A stretch of DNA of 64,000 bases from the NCBI RefSeq assembly GCF_900104355.1, contig NZ_FNIY01000002.1:558001-622000 (forward strand), read 5' to 3'. A program made the translations under genes and the position numbers. The stretch is from Phyllobacterium sp. OV277. Lineage in GTDB: Bacteria > Pseudomonadota > Alphaproteobacteria > Rhizobiales > Rhizobiaceae. Positions 27,289 to 36,175 of this stretch are shown here, piece after piece (the first letter of the stretch is position 1; every line of letters starts with the position of its first letter). Below the pieces are notes generated by a model. It was not told where the DNA came from and made no database searches. It saw nothing but the letters and a program-made list of their open reading frames with translations.

Positions 27289-30200
27289 TCACGATGCGGT
27301 GAGACGGACAAGTGCGGCCTGCATCTCATTCACTGGTATATCGATGATATGGGGACCTTCGGTGAACAGCAAGGCCGCTTCCACACTCTTTCCGGGATAA
27401 AGCGGCTCCAGTAACTGCCGGTAGAGTGCAAGCTGGGCCACATAGGCGTCAGGCACGTCCGCAAATGTGCGTGGAGCGGGGCGATTGGTCTTGTAGTCGA
27501 CAATCAGCACTCGGCTTTCGCTCACGGCGAGCCGGTCGATAACACCTGAAACCGCATGATCCTTGCCGCGCAAATGCAAGGTTCCCATAATGGCGATTTC
27601 TGCCAGAGAACCGGGCGCGAATACGGGCGCAAACCGTGGATCGTTCATAACGCCGAACGCCGATTGCAGGGCGTTGTCGATTTCTTCCGGCTTCCAGTCG
27701 AAGGCAGCGCGGGAAAGATAACGCTCGGCGGCAACCAGCCTTTGATCAACTGGCAGATTGGGCAAGGTTTGCAACAGCGCGTGAATGACCGTACCACGCC
27801 GGATCGCGAATGACGGGTCAGTGCCACCAGAGCCAAGAACTGGCGAACCAGTGACCAGCGGCTCCTCCTCCTCGGGCTCGATCAGAAGTGAAACGCCAGA
27901 GGGGGCGAGGGGACGTGGCAACCCCGCTTCGCGCGCCATGGGCGACCGGTATGAACTTGGGAAAGGTAGAACCGGTCTTAAAGGGAGGGGCTCCGGTTCC
28001 TCCACCGGAACGCTTGAGCGCGCTGTCTTACGATAGCGTCTGGCAACGATATCCCCGACCGGATGTTCGAATGGCTCGCTCAGTTCTGACAACGCCGCAT
28101 CGACAAGACCATGCCAGGTATCTGGAGATTGTCTGGCACCGCGATAACCGCAGACGATGAGGCGATCTTCCGCGCGGGTCATCCCGACATAGAGAAGACG
28201 GCGATATTCCTCTTCCGACCGGATCTTGAGGTTTTCCACGATAGATCCAGTAAAGGCTGTTGCATAGGATTTCGATGGCACGAAGAGGAAACCCTTGCCT
28301 TGCCAGCCCTCTTCTTCCTTCATCGGGAAAGACAGAAGGTTGGGTGTTCGCCCGCCTGACGAGGCGGAACTACCGGAATCAACCAGAAACACCACCGCAG
28401 CTTCAAGACCTTTCGCCGCGTGAACGGTCATGATGCGCACTTCATCCCGGCTCTGATCAAGCTCGCGCTTGATCTCCGGGGTTGCCGCATCGAGCGTTTC
28501 CAGAAAGGCCTGAAGTCCGGGCAGGCCGGTTTTCTCTGTCGCAATTGCATAATTCTGGAATTCATCGATAACGTCGCCAGCCTCGTGGCCAAGCCGCGCG
28601 AGAAGGTCGCGGCGCGCCCCGCCATTGCCAAGAATGTCGGCATAGAACTCGAACACCGGCACCGTATCGGCGCGGTTGCGCCATTCCTGCAGGCGTTTGG
28701 CAACAGCGGCCAATGCTGGATCGCTCTTCGCCCGGATTGTCAGACGCTGATGCAGTGTTTCATTCTCCGCGCGCCCATAGGCCAGATCGAAAAGCTGATC
28801 ATCATCCCATTTGAAAACAGGGCTTTTGAGAAGCGCGGCCAGAGACAGATCGTCCGATGGCAGCAGCATAAACCGCCCGAGCGCCATCAAATCCTTGACG
28901 GCAATATGGTCTGTCAGCTTCAACCGGTCAGCACCGGCAACCGGTACCTGACGCTTCTTCAGCTCGCGTGACAGGGCTGGCATGAACTGGTCGCGCTTGC
29001 GCACCAGAACCATGATGTCCCGTGCCTGCAAACGCCGGTTCTTGCCTTCAATGATTTCGCCATTCTTCAGCCAGAGATCAATCGTCCTGGCAATCTGTTC
29101 GGCAAGGCGAACAGGCGGTGCGGGAAGACTATCGACAGGCGTTCGCCAATCTTCCTCCTGCTGCGTGGTCTCAGGCGTGAGCATGTCCCATATCTGGACT
29201 TCGCCGGGATCGTGGGACCGGATCGCCGTATGAACAGTCGCACCATGATCAACGCCAAAGCCGCGATTGGCTTCGGGTCGCTTGAAAACCTCATCAACCG
29301 CAGAAAGCACATCTGGAACGGAACGGAATGAGAAATTGAGATTGACCTTGGAGAAACTCAATTTGGCATTATCGGCGTTTTTCTCGGTTGTCTTGCCGTG
29401 GCGGGCAAAATCCTCCGGGATAGCGCCCTGAAAGGAATAGATGGATTGCTTTTCGTCGCCGACAGCAAACAGTGTACGGCGGATGTTGCGCGCGGTATTG
29501 CCGGAAAAGAACTCTTCGCTCAAAAGGCGAATGACCCGCCACTGATTGGGGCTCGTATCCTGCGCCTCATCGACCAGAATATGATCAATGCCCTTGTCGA
29601 GCTTGTACTGCACCCACGGCCCGGCATCCTGGCGCGCCAGCAATGTCACCGTGCGCACAATCAGATCATCAAAATCGAGAAGACCGCGAGCCTTCTTCAT
29701 GTGCTGATAGCGGCCGATCAAATCATCAATCAGAACGAGCGCCGATAGGGTGAGCCGTATCTGCCGCAATTGCTTGAGACGGTCGAGACCGTTGAAAACT
29801 CTGTCCGCAGCCCGATCATACCGCTCCACAAAATCAGGAATGCGATCCGTGACGCCCTTCGATCCGACATAGCTGCCGCTCTTGGGATCTCCCGTAGCCT
29901 TCAGAAAAGCCGATCGCAGAACCTCTTCGCGTTGATCGACCTGCTCATTCACCTTGGCAAAACGCAGCAAAAGGGCAAATTCCTGCGCACGCGAGGCGCC
30001 TTTCGGCACCGCCATGATGTCTTCAAGTACCCCTTGCGGAAATTCTGGAACGGGCCACAGCGTTGAAAGGATATCCGTTTCGGTCTCATCGCCGCTAAAA
30101 CCAAACTGGGCAAAAAACAGCGGCCGTCGCAGTGCATCATGGCCGACTTCGCGAATAAACTGGGTGAGGTCATAACGCTTATTGACCGCTTCATCGAGCA

Positions 30201-30792
30201 GTTCCTGCAGACCGAATTCTCCGGCCGCATCCAGAACATCTGCAAAGGCGGTTGCGAGTTCGATATTACCGTCAAGTCGCGCTGTTTGCAGCAACTGGCG
30301 TCTGGCTTCACCGACTAGCGCCATCTGCATCATGTCATCCATCAGTTCGAAGTGACCGGCGATGTTCGCTTCCAGTGGAAACTGATGCAGAATGGCTTCG
30401 CAGAAGGCGTGAATGGTCTGAATTTTCAATCCGCCCGGCGTTTCCAGTGCACGGGCAAACAGACGCCGGGCCTGTGCGAGGCGAGCCGGGCTTGGGCGCT
30501 TGTCATCGATCTTCGCAATCGTCTGTGCAAGCGCCTCTTCGTCCATCGTCGCCCAGTCTGACAATCGGGCAAAAACGCGGTTCTGCATGACGGCAGCTGC
30601 GGCCTTGGTATAGGTCAGGCACAATATTTTGGATGGATCGGTACCATCGAGCAGAAGGCGGATGACGCGCTCCGTAAGGACGTGGGTTTTGCCAGAGCCT
30701 GCATTGGCTGACACCCAGACGGAATCCACAGGATTGGCAGCGCGGTTCTGGTCGGTAATCGTTTCATGCGGGATATTAAGTGGCTTTTTCAT
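27289..30792 (-). CDS. addA: Double-strand break repair helicase-nuclease AddA
   Basis: AddA is the UvrD-like helicase and nuclease chain of AddAB, which processes DNA ends for RecA. The 1167-aa protein shows helicase motif I in SANAGSGKTHVLTERVIRL, motif II in ILVDEAQDTSPNQWRVI, motif III (VGDEKQSIYSFQGA) and later VMTVHAAKGLEA-like and LYVGMTRAEDRLIV motifs. The C-terminal RecB-type nuclease has GTVIHALLQ and VLIVDYKTNRP. Its start overlaps the addB stop by four bases (ATGA), so the two are translationally coupled. Confidence 0.97.
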   Translation of the reverse strand: MKKPLNIPHETITDQNRAANPVDSVWVSANAGSGKTHVLTERVIRLLLDGTDPSKILCLTYTKAAAAVMQNRVFARLSDWATMDEEALAQTIAKIDDKRPSPARLAQARRLFARALETPGGLKIQTIHAFCEAILHQFPLEANIAGHFELMDDMMQMALVGEARRQLLQTARLDGNIELATAFADVLDAAGEFGLQELLDEAVNKRYDLTQFIREVGHDALRRPLFFAQFGFSGDETETDILSTLWPVPEFPQGVLEDIMAVPKGASRAQEFALLLRFAKVNEQVDQREEVLRSAFLKATGDPKSGSYVGSKGVTDRIPDFVERYDRAADRVFNGLDRLKQLRQIRLTLSALVLIDDLIGRYQHMKKARGLLDFDDLIVRTVTLLARQDAGPWVQYKLDKGIDHILVDEAQDTSPNQWRVIRLLSEEFFSGNTARNIRRTLFAVGDEKQSIYSFQGAIPEDFARHGKTTEKNADNAKLSFSKVNLNFSFRSVPDVLSAVDEVFKRPEANRGFGVDHGATVHTAIRSHDPGEVQIWDMLTPETTQQEEDWRTPVDSLPAPPVRLAEQIARTIDLWLKNGEIIEGKNRRLQARDIMVLVRKRDQFMPALSRELKKRQVPVAGADRLKLTDHIAVKDLMALGRFMLLPSDDLSLAALLKSPVFKWDDDQLFDLAYGRAENETLHQRLTIRAKSDPALAAVAKRLQEWRNRADTVPVFEFYADILGNGGARRDLLARLGHEAGDVIDEFQNYAIATEKTGLPGLQAFLETLDAATPEIKRELDQSRDEVRIMTVHAAKGLEAAVVFLVDSGSSASSGGRTPNLLSFPMKEEEGWQGKGFLFVPSKSYATAFTGSIVENLKIRSEEEYRRLLYVGMTRAEDRLIVCGYRGARQSPDTWHGLVDAALSELSEPFEHPVGDIVARRYRKTARSSVPVEEPEPLPLRPVLPFPSSYRSPMAREAGLPRPLAPSGVSLLIEPEEEEPLVTGSPVLGSGGTDPSFAIRRGTVIHALLQTLPNLPVDQRLVAAERYLSRAAFDWKPEEIDNALQSAFGVMNDPRFAPVFAPGSLAEIAIMGTLHLRGKDHAVSGVIDRLAVSESRVLIVDYKTNRPAPRTFADVPDAYVAQLALYRQLLEPLYPGKSVEAALLFTEGPHIIDIPVNEMQAALVRLTAS

Positions 30793-33700
30793 TCGCCGCC
30801 CTCCCCGCTGTCATCGGCTCCGCCTGCCGACCATTCCAGCACGCGCGCGAGATGATCATAATTCCCGGTCAGATCGCTTTCCTTGAACGGCAATGCGCGC
30901 GACAGATAGCCCTTATGCGGGTCTTGGTAGGCAAGAAGCAATTCATTCAGCCGCAGCCAGGAAAGTTCACCCAGTTCAGGCGCCGTTTTCTCGCTCTTGT
31001 TTGCCGCCGTTCCAACTTTAAGGATCGATTCCGGATCAACCCTGCCATTTGGACGCAAGCGGACATAGAGCAGATCCGAAGCTTGACGCTTGCCGACTTC
31101 ATGAAAGGCACCGCGCGCAAGAAGCGCTGCTTCCAACGCCAGTTGCGGTGAGAGCAACACATGGGCCTGTTTACGTGATGGCGTGGAGCCCGTCTTGTAG
31201 TCGATGATTTCAACAGTTCCATCGCTCATCAGATCAACACGGTCAGCGCGGCCTGATAGCGTGACACCAGTTGCTTCGACTGGAATTTTCTTTGATGCAA
31301 TTTCCGGGTGGCGTACGGCAAGCAGCGGCGCGCGTTCCCGTTCCCATTGCAGAAACTCCGGCACAAGGCTGAGGAACCGCGGCCACCACACCGCATCGAT
31401 TTCTTCCGGAAGGGCAATGTCATCGAAATAGCGACGCCCGATCTGCGAGAGGCGCGCCGCCGCATCGGCCTGAGCAGGATTGATGCCCAGCTCGGTGAAG
31501 TGGGCCAGGATATTGTGAAACAGTGAGCCGCGCTCTGCCGCGTCAGGGTCGCGGATCAGTGGCTCAATGGGACGCAGACGCAGGATTCGCCGGGCAAAGA
31601 TCGCATAGGGATCGCGCCGCAACGTCTCGATTTCGGTGACGGAAAAATGTCTGGGTCTCGCTTCCAGCGGGGGCTTCGGCTCCGGGCGTTTAACAAAATC
31701 CTCATCCGGCGCATCATCAATCTCGCGCGCCCAATGCAGGTATTGCGCACCGCGCGCACGCAGCTCATCGCTGGCTTTCTTCCCCAGTACCGTTTCAAGC
31801 CGTTGCAACCAGCGCGAAGCAACGGTTGGCGCATTGGCTGAGCGCTGTGCCCGGCTAAGGATCACCCGCTCCATGCCAAGCGCCATCTGGAAGTCATGTG
31901 CCGCAAGGCCCGTACGCCGCTCCGGCGGCTCCAGATTGATGATGGATTTCATCGGCCGTGACATGAAAGGATCATTGCGGGTCTTGCCCGGCCACGAACC
32001 CTCATTCAATCCGCCAATAATAACCGTATCAACCGTCTGCAGACGCGCTTCCAGCGCACCCCAGATGAACAGGCGGGGATGCGCACCCGCCTTTGGCTTG
32101 ACCACTTCACCCGCCATCAGCGCTTCGATCATTGACGGCCATTCAACCGGCAGGAAATCGAGGCCTGAATCGGCAGAAACGAGATTGCGCAGGAAAGCAG
32201 CGAATTGTTCACCCGCAGCCCCCGAATAAAGCCCGCCAATATCACCCTTGTCATCGCGAACGAGATTTTCAAGACTGGCAATGGTCGCCTTGATGATATC
32301 GGTTATGCCGACCGGCTCACCAATCTGCGTGAAGGCGCCAAGCTCATTCATGCATTTCCCGAGCGCCGCACAGACAATGCGGGCAGCTTCAATCCGTTGC
32401 ACGGAGATCTGGCGTAACCAGACAGGTTCAAACGGAGAATCGCTGCCTTCGGCAAGACGCCGTTCAAAGAATTCGGCGAGTCCGGCCAAGGTGGCGCGTC
32501 CGGTACCGCCGCGCAGGGCGATCAATTCAATTGTTTCGGCGGCCTGACGCACCGCGTTACGGTCCATGCCAAGCCGGGTGAGCGGATGCTTGAGCAGGGC
32601 GAGCAACACAACAGGATCGCCGGGATTGAAGACCGTTTCCAAGGTCAGCCGCAAAAGCGTTGCAGGCTGCGTCTCGCGCAGGGCATGGCCGCCAGAATCG
32701 TCGGCGGCGATGTTGAAGCGCGCAAGCTCACTGGCAACGCGCCGGGCGAGATCACGATCGGCAGTGATCAGCGCCGCTGTCTTGTCTGGTTTCTCAATAG
32801 CGTCGCGCAGGGCAATGGCGACAGCGAGCGCTTCCTCGCGCTCATTGGCAGCTTCAATCAGGGCAACCGGCGCGACCGCGGCAGAGAATTGACTGCTTTC
32901 CCTGTTAATGGCGCTCCACGCTTCGCTTGTCTCGGCGGGGCGCATTGCTTCGGCGAGCAGGTGCTCGCGCGCACGCTTCTGTGGCGCAACTGCGCCAAGA
33001 CGAACCACATCCTGACGAAGAACACCAAGTTCACCCAGAAGTTTCTTCAGACCGAATTGCGGATGTCCGAATATGGAAGGGTTATCTTCTGTATTCGCCA
33101 AGACCTGCCAGCTTGCGTCATCCATATCGCGATCAAGTCCCGGCAGAACCACGGCACCCTGTGGCAAAGCTGCAATTGCTGCCAGCAGATGCGCCGTGGC
33201 GGGAATCGAACCGGTAGAACCGGCCGCTATAACCGGGCCGTCCGGAGGACTACGCACAAGCCGCTCCGCTTCCAGCTCAATCAGGCGGTTGCGATGAGCA
33301 GCCGGATTGGAGCGGTGCCGTTCGTTGAGAATTTCCGGCCACAGGCTGGTAACGATGTTCAGAAAATCCAGCGTGACCTGCCACCAGTTCGGCAGCTCCT
33401 CCGAGACGATATTGGATAGCGTGCTCCAACCGCTGGCTTCAGTCTCCACCTGATCCATGAGTCCAGCCAGATCGCGCGCCAGCCAGATCGCATCCGCTGT
33501 TGTCGCGGGTATGGCAATATCCTCATTGCCAAACAGGGCACGGACATGGTCCGGCAAGCGTTCGCGCCACGGGCGAACAAGCCGTGCGAGCAGCAGGAGC
33601 CGTTCGGCGGAACCGACCGGTGGAAGCAGATCAAAAAATGCATCCGATCCCATATCAAACATGGCCGCATCTTCATCCACATCGCCGAGCGGACGAATGA

Positions 33701-33932
33701 CCGGCAGAATGGCGGACTTTACCGGGCTCTTTTCAACGAGCAATGACCGCAGCGTGCGTGCGGCGCGGCGGGTAGGCACATAGATGGTGGCCCGGGCCAG
33801 AGCCAGCGGATCAGCAGGGTTGACGGGAAAGCCTGAAATAAGGTTGCCAGAAAGGATCGCATCAACCAGAGCGGGAAGAAACGGTTCTCCGGGCGCTATT
33901 GAAAAAATGCGGGGGCTGTCGCGGTCAACCAT
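30789..33932 (-). CDS. addB: Double-strand break repair protein AddB
   Basis: This is the second AddAB chain, 1047 aa, alphaproteobacterial type. The N-terminal half has a degraded helicase fold; the C-terminal nuclease has VEIIDYKTGSTPSRKQ. The Cys set that forms an iron-sulfur staple in Bacillus AddB is missing: the segment before the nuclease reads SVTEIETLRRDPYAIFARR with no Cys. The start at 33932 (MVDRDSPR) follows AGGAGAGCC. It overlaps the nucleotidyltransferase gene by eight bases. Confidence 0.95.
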   Translation of the reverse strand: MVDRDSPRIFSIAPGEPFLPALVDAILSGNLISGFPVNPADPLALARATIYVPTRRAARTLRSLLVEKSPVKSAILPVIRPLGDVDEDAAMFDMGSDAFFDLLPPVGSAERLLLLARLVRPWRERLPDHVRALFGNEDIAIPATTADAIWLARDLAGLMDQVETEASGWSTLSNIVSEELPNWWQVTLDFLNIVTSLWPEILNERHRSNPAAHRNRLIELEAERLVRSPPDGPVIAAGSTGSIPATAHLLAAIAALPQGAVVLPGLDRDMDDASWQVLANTEDNPSIFGHPQFGLKKLLGELGVLRQDVVRLGAVAPQKRAREHLLAEAMRPAETSEAWSAINRESSQFSAAVAPVALIEAANEREEALAVAIALRDAIEKPDKTAALITADRDLARRVASELARFNIAADDSGGHALRETQPATLLRLTLETVFNPGDPVVLLALLKHPLTRLGMDRNAVRQAAETIELIALRGGTGRATLAGLAEFFERRLAEGSDSPFEPVWLRQISVQRIEAARIVCAALGKCMNELGAFTQIGEPVGITDIIKATIASLENLVRDDKGDIGGLYSGAAGEQFAAFLRNLVSADSGLDFLPVEWPSMIEALMAGEVVKPKAGAHPRLFIWGALEARLQTVDTVIIGGLNEGSWPGKTRNDPFMSRPMKSIINLEPPERRTGLAAHDFQMALGMERVILSRAQRSANAPTVASRWLQRLETVLGKKASDELRARGAQYLHWAREIDDAPDEDFVKRPEPKPPLEARPRHFSVTEIETLRRDPYAIFARRILRLRPIEPLIRDPDAAERGSLFHNILAHFTELGINPAQADAAARLSQIGRRYFDDIALPEEIDAVWWPRFLSLVPEFLQWERERAPLLAVRHPEIASKKIPVEATGVTLSGRADRVDLMSDGTVEIIDYKTGSTPSRKQAHVLLSPQLALEAALLARGAFHEVGKRQASDLLYVRLRPNGRVDPESILKVGTAANKSEKTAPELGELSWLRLNELLLAYQDPHKGYLSRALPFKESDLTGNYDHLARVLEWSAGGADDSGEGGE

Positions 33933-34656
33933 GGCTCTCCTGCCCGAGACCAGCAATCGCGGCTTCCGCCTCGCCGATCGCCTCGGGCGTGCCGACAGTC
34001 AACCAATGACCCTGCATGGGCATCCCGTAGAGCCGCCCGGCGCTGATGGCTTCGTCAAAATAGCGGTTGAGCGAGGAGCGAGCCGCGGTCTTTCCGGCAA
34101 ACAATCGCGGGTGGGTGATCGCAGCGCCGGCATAGATATAGGGTGAGGCATCATCGGTGCGGAACCGCTGCAATGTTCCATCAGCAGCCACGGTGAAATC
34201 CCCGTGCCCTTCATAGCCGGTTGCCTGATCCATTCGCGCTATCATCAGAAGGATATCCATCTTCGAAGCATCCCACGCTTCGGCAAGCCGAACAAGGTTA
34301 GGGCGAGATCCTTCGATCCAGAATGTATCGGCATTGAGGATATAGAACGCCTCCGAACCAATCAGCGATAGAGCGTTGATGATCCCTCCTGCAGAATCAA
34401 GCAATTCGGTTCGCTCGTCCGACACAGTAATGGCTGGTGTTCGCCGCAATTTGAGATGCGATTCCACCTGATCGGCCAAATAATGGACATTGACAACCGT
34501 TCGCCCAACCCCTGCTGCGGCAAGTGAATCCAACCCCCAGTCGATCAATGATTTGCCGGCTACCTTTACCAAAGGCTTTGGTATTGTATCCGTGATGGGG
34601 CGCATACGCTTGCCCAGCCCCGCAGCCAAAATCATTGCCGTATCGGGTATCGCCAT
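33925..34656 (-). CDS. MurU-like sugar-1-phosphate nucleotidyltransferase
   Basis: The 243-aa product has the classic nucleotidyltransferase signature MILAAGLGKRMRPITDTIPKP and the metal-binding YILNADTFW. It resembles MurU, which makes UDP-MurNAc from MurNAc-1-phosphate, more than long RmlA- or GlmU-type enzymes. The next gene upstream encodes a kinase domain of the AmgK type. The pair would form the AmgK-MurU route that recycles cell-wall sugars without MurA and so escapes fosfomycin, as known in Pseudomonas putida. The substrate is inferred. Confidence 0.8.
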   Translation of the reverse strand: MAIPDTAMILAAGLGKRMRPITDTIPKPLVKVAGKSLIDWGLDSLAAAGVGRTVVNVHYLADQVESHLKLRRTPAITVSDERTELLDSAGGIINALSLIGSEAFYILNADTFWIEGSRPNLVRLAEAWDASKMDILLMIARMDQATGYEGHGDFTVAADGTLQRFRTDDASPYIYAGAAITHPRLFAGKTAARSSLNRYFDEAISAGRLYGMPMQGHWLTVGTPEAIGEAEAAIAGLGQESHG

Positions 34657-36168
34657 TTACTGCAACTCCAGGGAAAGAATGCCCATCTTCTCGCACCATT
34701 CACGTACAGGTTTCAGCGACGGATGAACAAGGGCGCTGGCAAGATAGGTTTGAATGCGCGGAAGATGTTTCAGATAATAGGGTTTTCCGTCGCGTTCATC
34801 CAGCCGCACAAAAATCCCGAGTATTTTGGCATTGCGCTGCGCTGCCATAATTGAAAATGCTTGCAGAAAGGCCGCTTCGTTGAACAATGTGTCGCGCGAC
34901 CGCCGTTCTTCGATATACGCGTCAAGCAGATGTTTCTGGAGGGCGGGGTCAATTGTGACACGCGCATCAAGTACCAGTGATGCAACATCATAGGCCGATG
35001 GTCCGATCATAGCGTCCTGAAAGTCGATAAGCCCAATGCGGTCCATACCTGTTGCCTCACTGCGCCAAAGGATATTGGGCGAGTGAAAATCCCGCTGCAC
35101 GAGGCTTTTCTCAGAACTAATAAGCTGACTAAACACCATATCCCAGGCGCCCACATATTCGTCTTTCTGTTCAGGCGTCAACGGCCTACCAGACATGCGC
35201 CTGACATACCAGTCAGACAAAAGTTCAACCTCAATCATCATGGCATCGCGGTCAAAATCGTGCACATGATGGGAGTGATCCTTGGCGACTTCGATGTCCC
35301 GCGCCCACGAACGCTCATGCATCCGCGCAAGCAGCCGCACTGAGGCTTCGTAGCGTTCGACAATCGGCGCTCCGTCAGCATCAAGGATGCCTTCACTTCC
35401 AAGGTTTTCCAGCAGCAGGAAACCGTTATCAAGATCATCAGACATGATTTGCGGAACGTAGAAACCATTTGACCGAAGAAGTTGGTTGATAGCGACGAAA
35501 GCTGTGACAGACTGGGAAAGGTGGGCAATCTGCATATAGGTTTTGCCGTCACGCAGGATAGGCCCGCCGGGATTATAAGGTGAGTTCATCAGGATAAGCG
35601 GACGCACGCAGCCGGTATCAACCGTTTCATAGCCGCGTGCAGAAGCATCCCCGAGCAGATAGCGGCGATCAGCCGTGGCATATCCCGCCCGACCGAGAAA
35701 AGTCCGGATTGAAAGTGATCGTTGTAACCTTGCAAGCGAGGCAGCCTCGCCTTCAATTTCCGCCTTGCGGCCGTCGCCATCATTGAGAAGATTGATACGG
35801 ATGGTCGGCTTTCCCAGAGCATCATCAGCCCGTTCAGGCCATTCCACCAGCACCGCGCCATCTTCGAGCGCTTCATCAAGTCCAAGCTCGTCTATCTCTT
35901 CGCTGGACGAGAGCCGGTATAGATCCACATGACTGATCGGCAGCCGCAATTCCGGATAGGATTGCACGATGGTAAAGGTAGGGCTTGGAACTTCGTAGGC
36001 ACCATCATCGGCGATGGTGCGGATGAGCCCACGGGCAAGTGTGGACTTTCCTGCGCCGAGATCGCCGGAAAGGGTAACAAGGTCGCCCTTGACCAGCGCC
36101 AGTGCCAAATCCTGGCCAAGCCGTTCCGTATCTTCTGCCGTTGCAAGCTGGATAATCAAAGACGTCAT
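34657..36168 (-). CDS. TsaE-AmgK-like fusion protein
   Basis: This 503-aa protein fuses two enzymes. Residues 1-160 are TsaE (t6A tRNA modification): the P-loop in SGDLGAGKSTLARGLIR and the PSPTFTIVQSY motif. Residues about 170-503 are an aminoglycoside-phosphotransferase fold with VQRDFHSPNILW and GLIDFQDAMIGPSAYDVASL, which fits AmgK, the anomeric MurNAc/GlcNAc kinase. The start at 36168 (MTSLIIQLA) is the TsaE N terminus; a frame continues 78 codons upstream inside divL and is discarded. The MurU-like gene follows directly. Confidence 0.9.
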   Translation of the reverse strand: MTSLIIQLATAEDTERLGQDLALALVKGDLVTLSGDLGAGKSTLARGLIRTIADDGAYEVPSPTFTIVQSYPELRLPISHVDLYRLSSSEEIDELGLDEALEDGAVLVEWPERADDALGKPTIRINLLNDGDGRKAEIEGEAASLARLQRSLSIRTFLGRAGYATADRRYLLGDASARGYETVDTGCVRPLILMNSPYNPGGPILRDGKTYMQIAHLSQSVTAFVAINQLLRSNGFYVPQIMSDDLDNGFLLLENLGSEGILDADGAPIVERYEASVRLLARMHERSWARDIEVAKDHSHHVHDFDRDAMMIEVELLSDWYVRRMSGRPLTPEQKDEYVGAWDMVFSQLISSEKSLVQRDFHSPNILWRSEATGMDRIGLIDFQDAMIGPSAYDVASLVLDARVTIDPALQKHLLDAYIEERRSRDTLFNEAAFLQAFSIMAAQRNAKILGIFVRLDERDGKPYYLKHLPRIQTYLASALVHPSLKPVREWCEKMGILSLELQ

Positions 36169-36175
36169 GGGCGCC

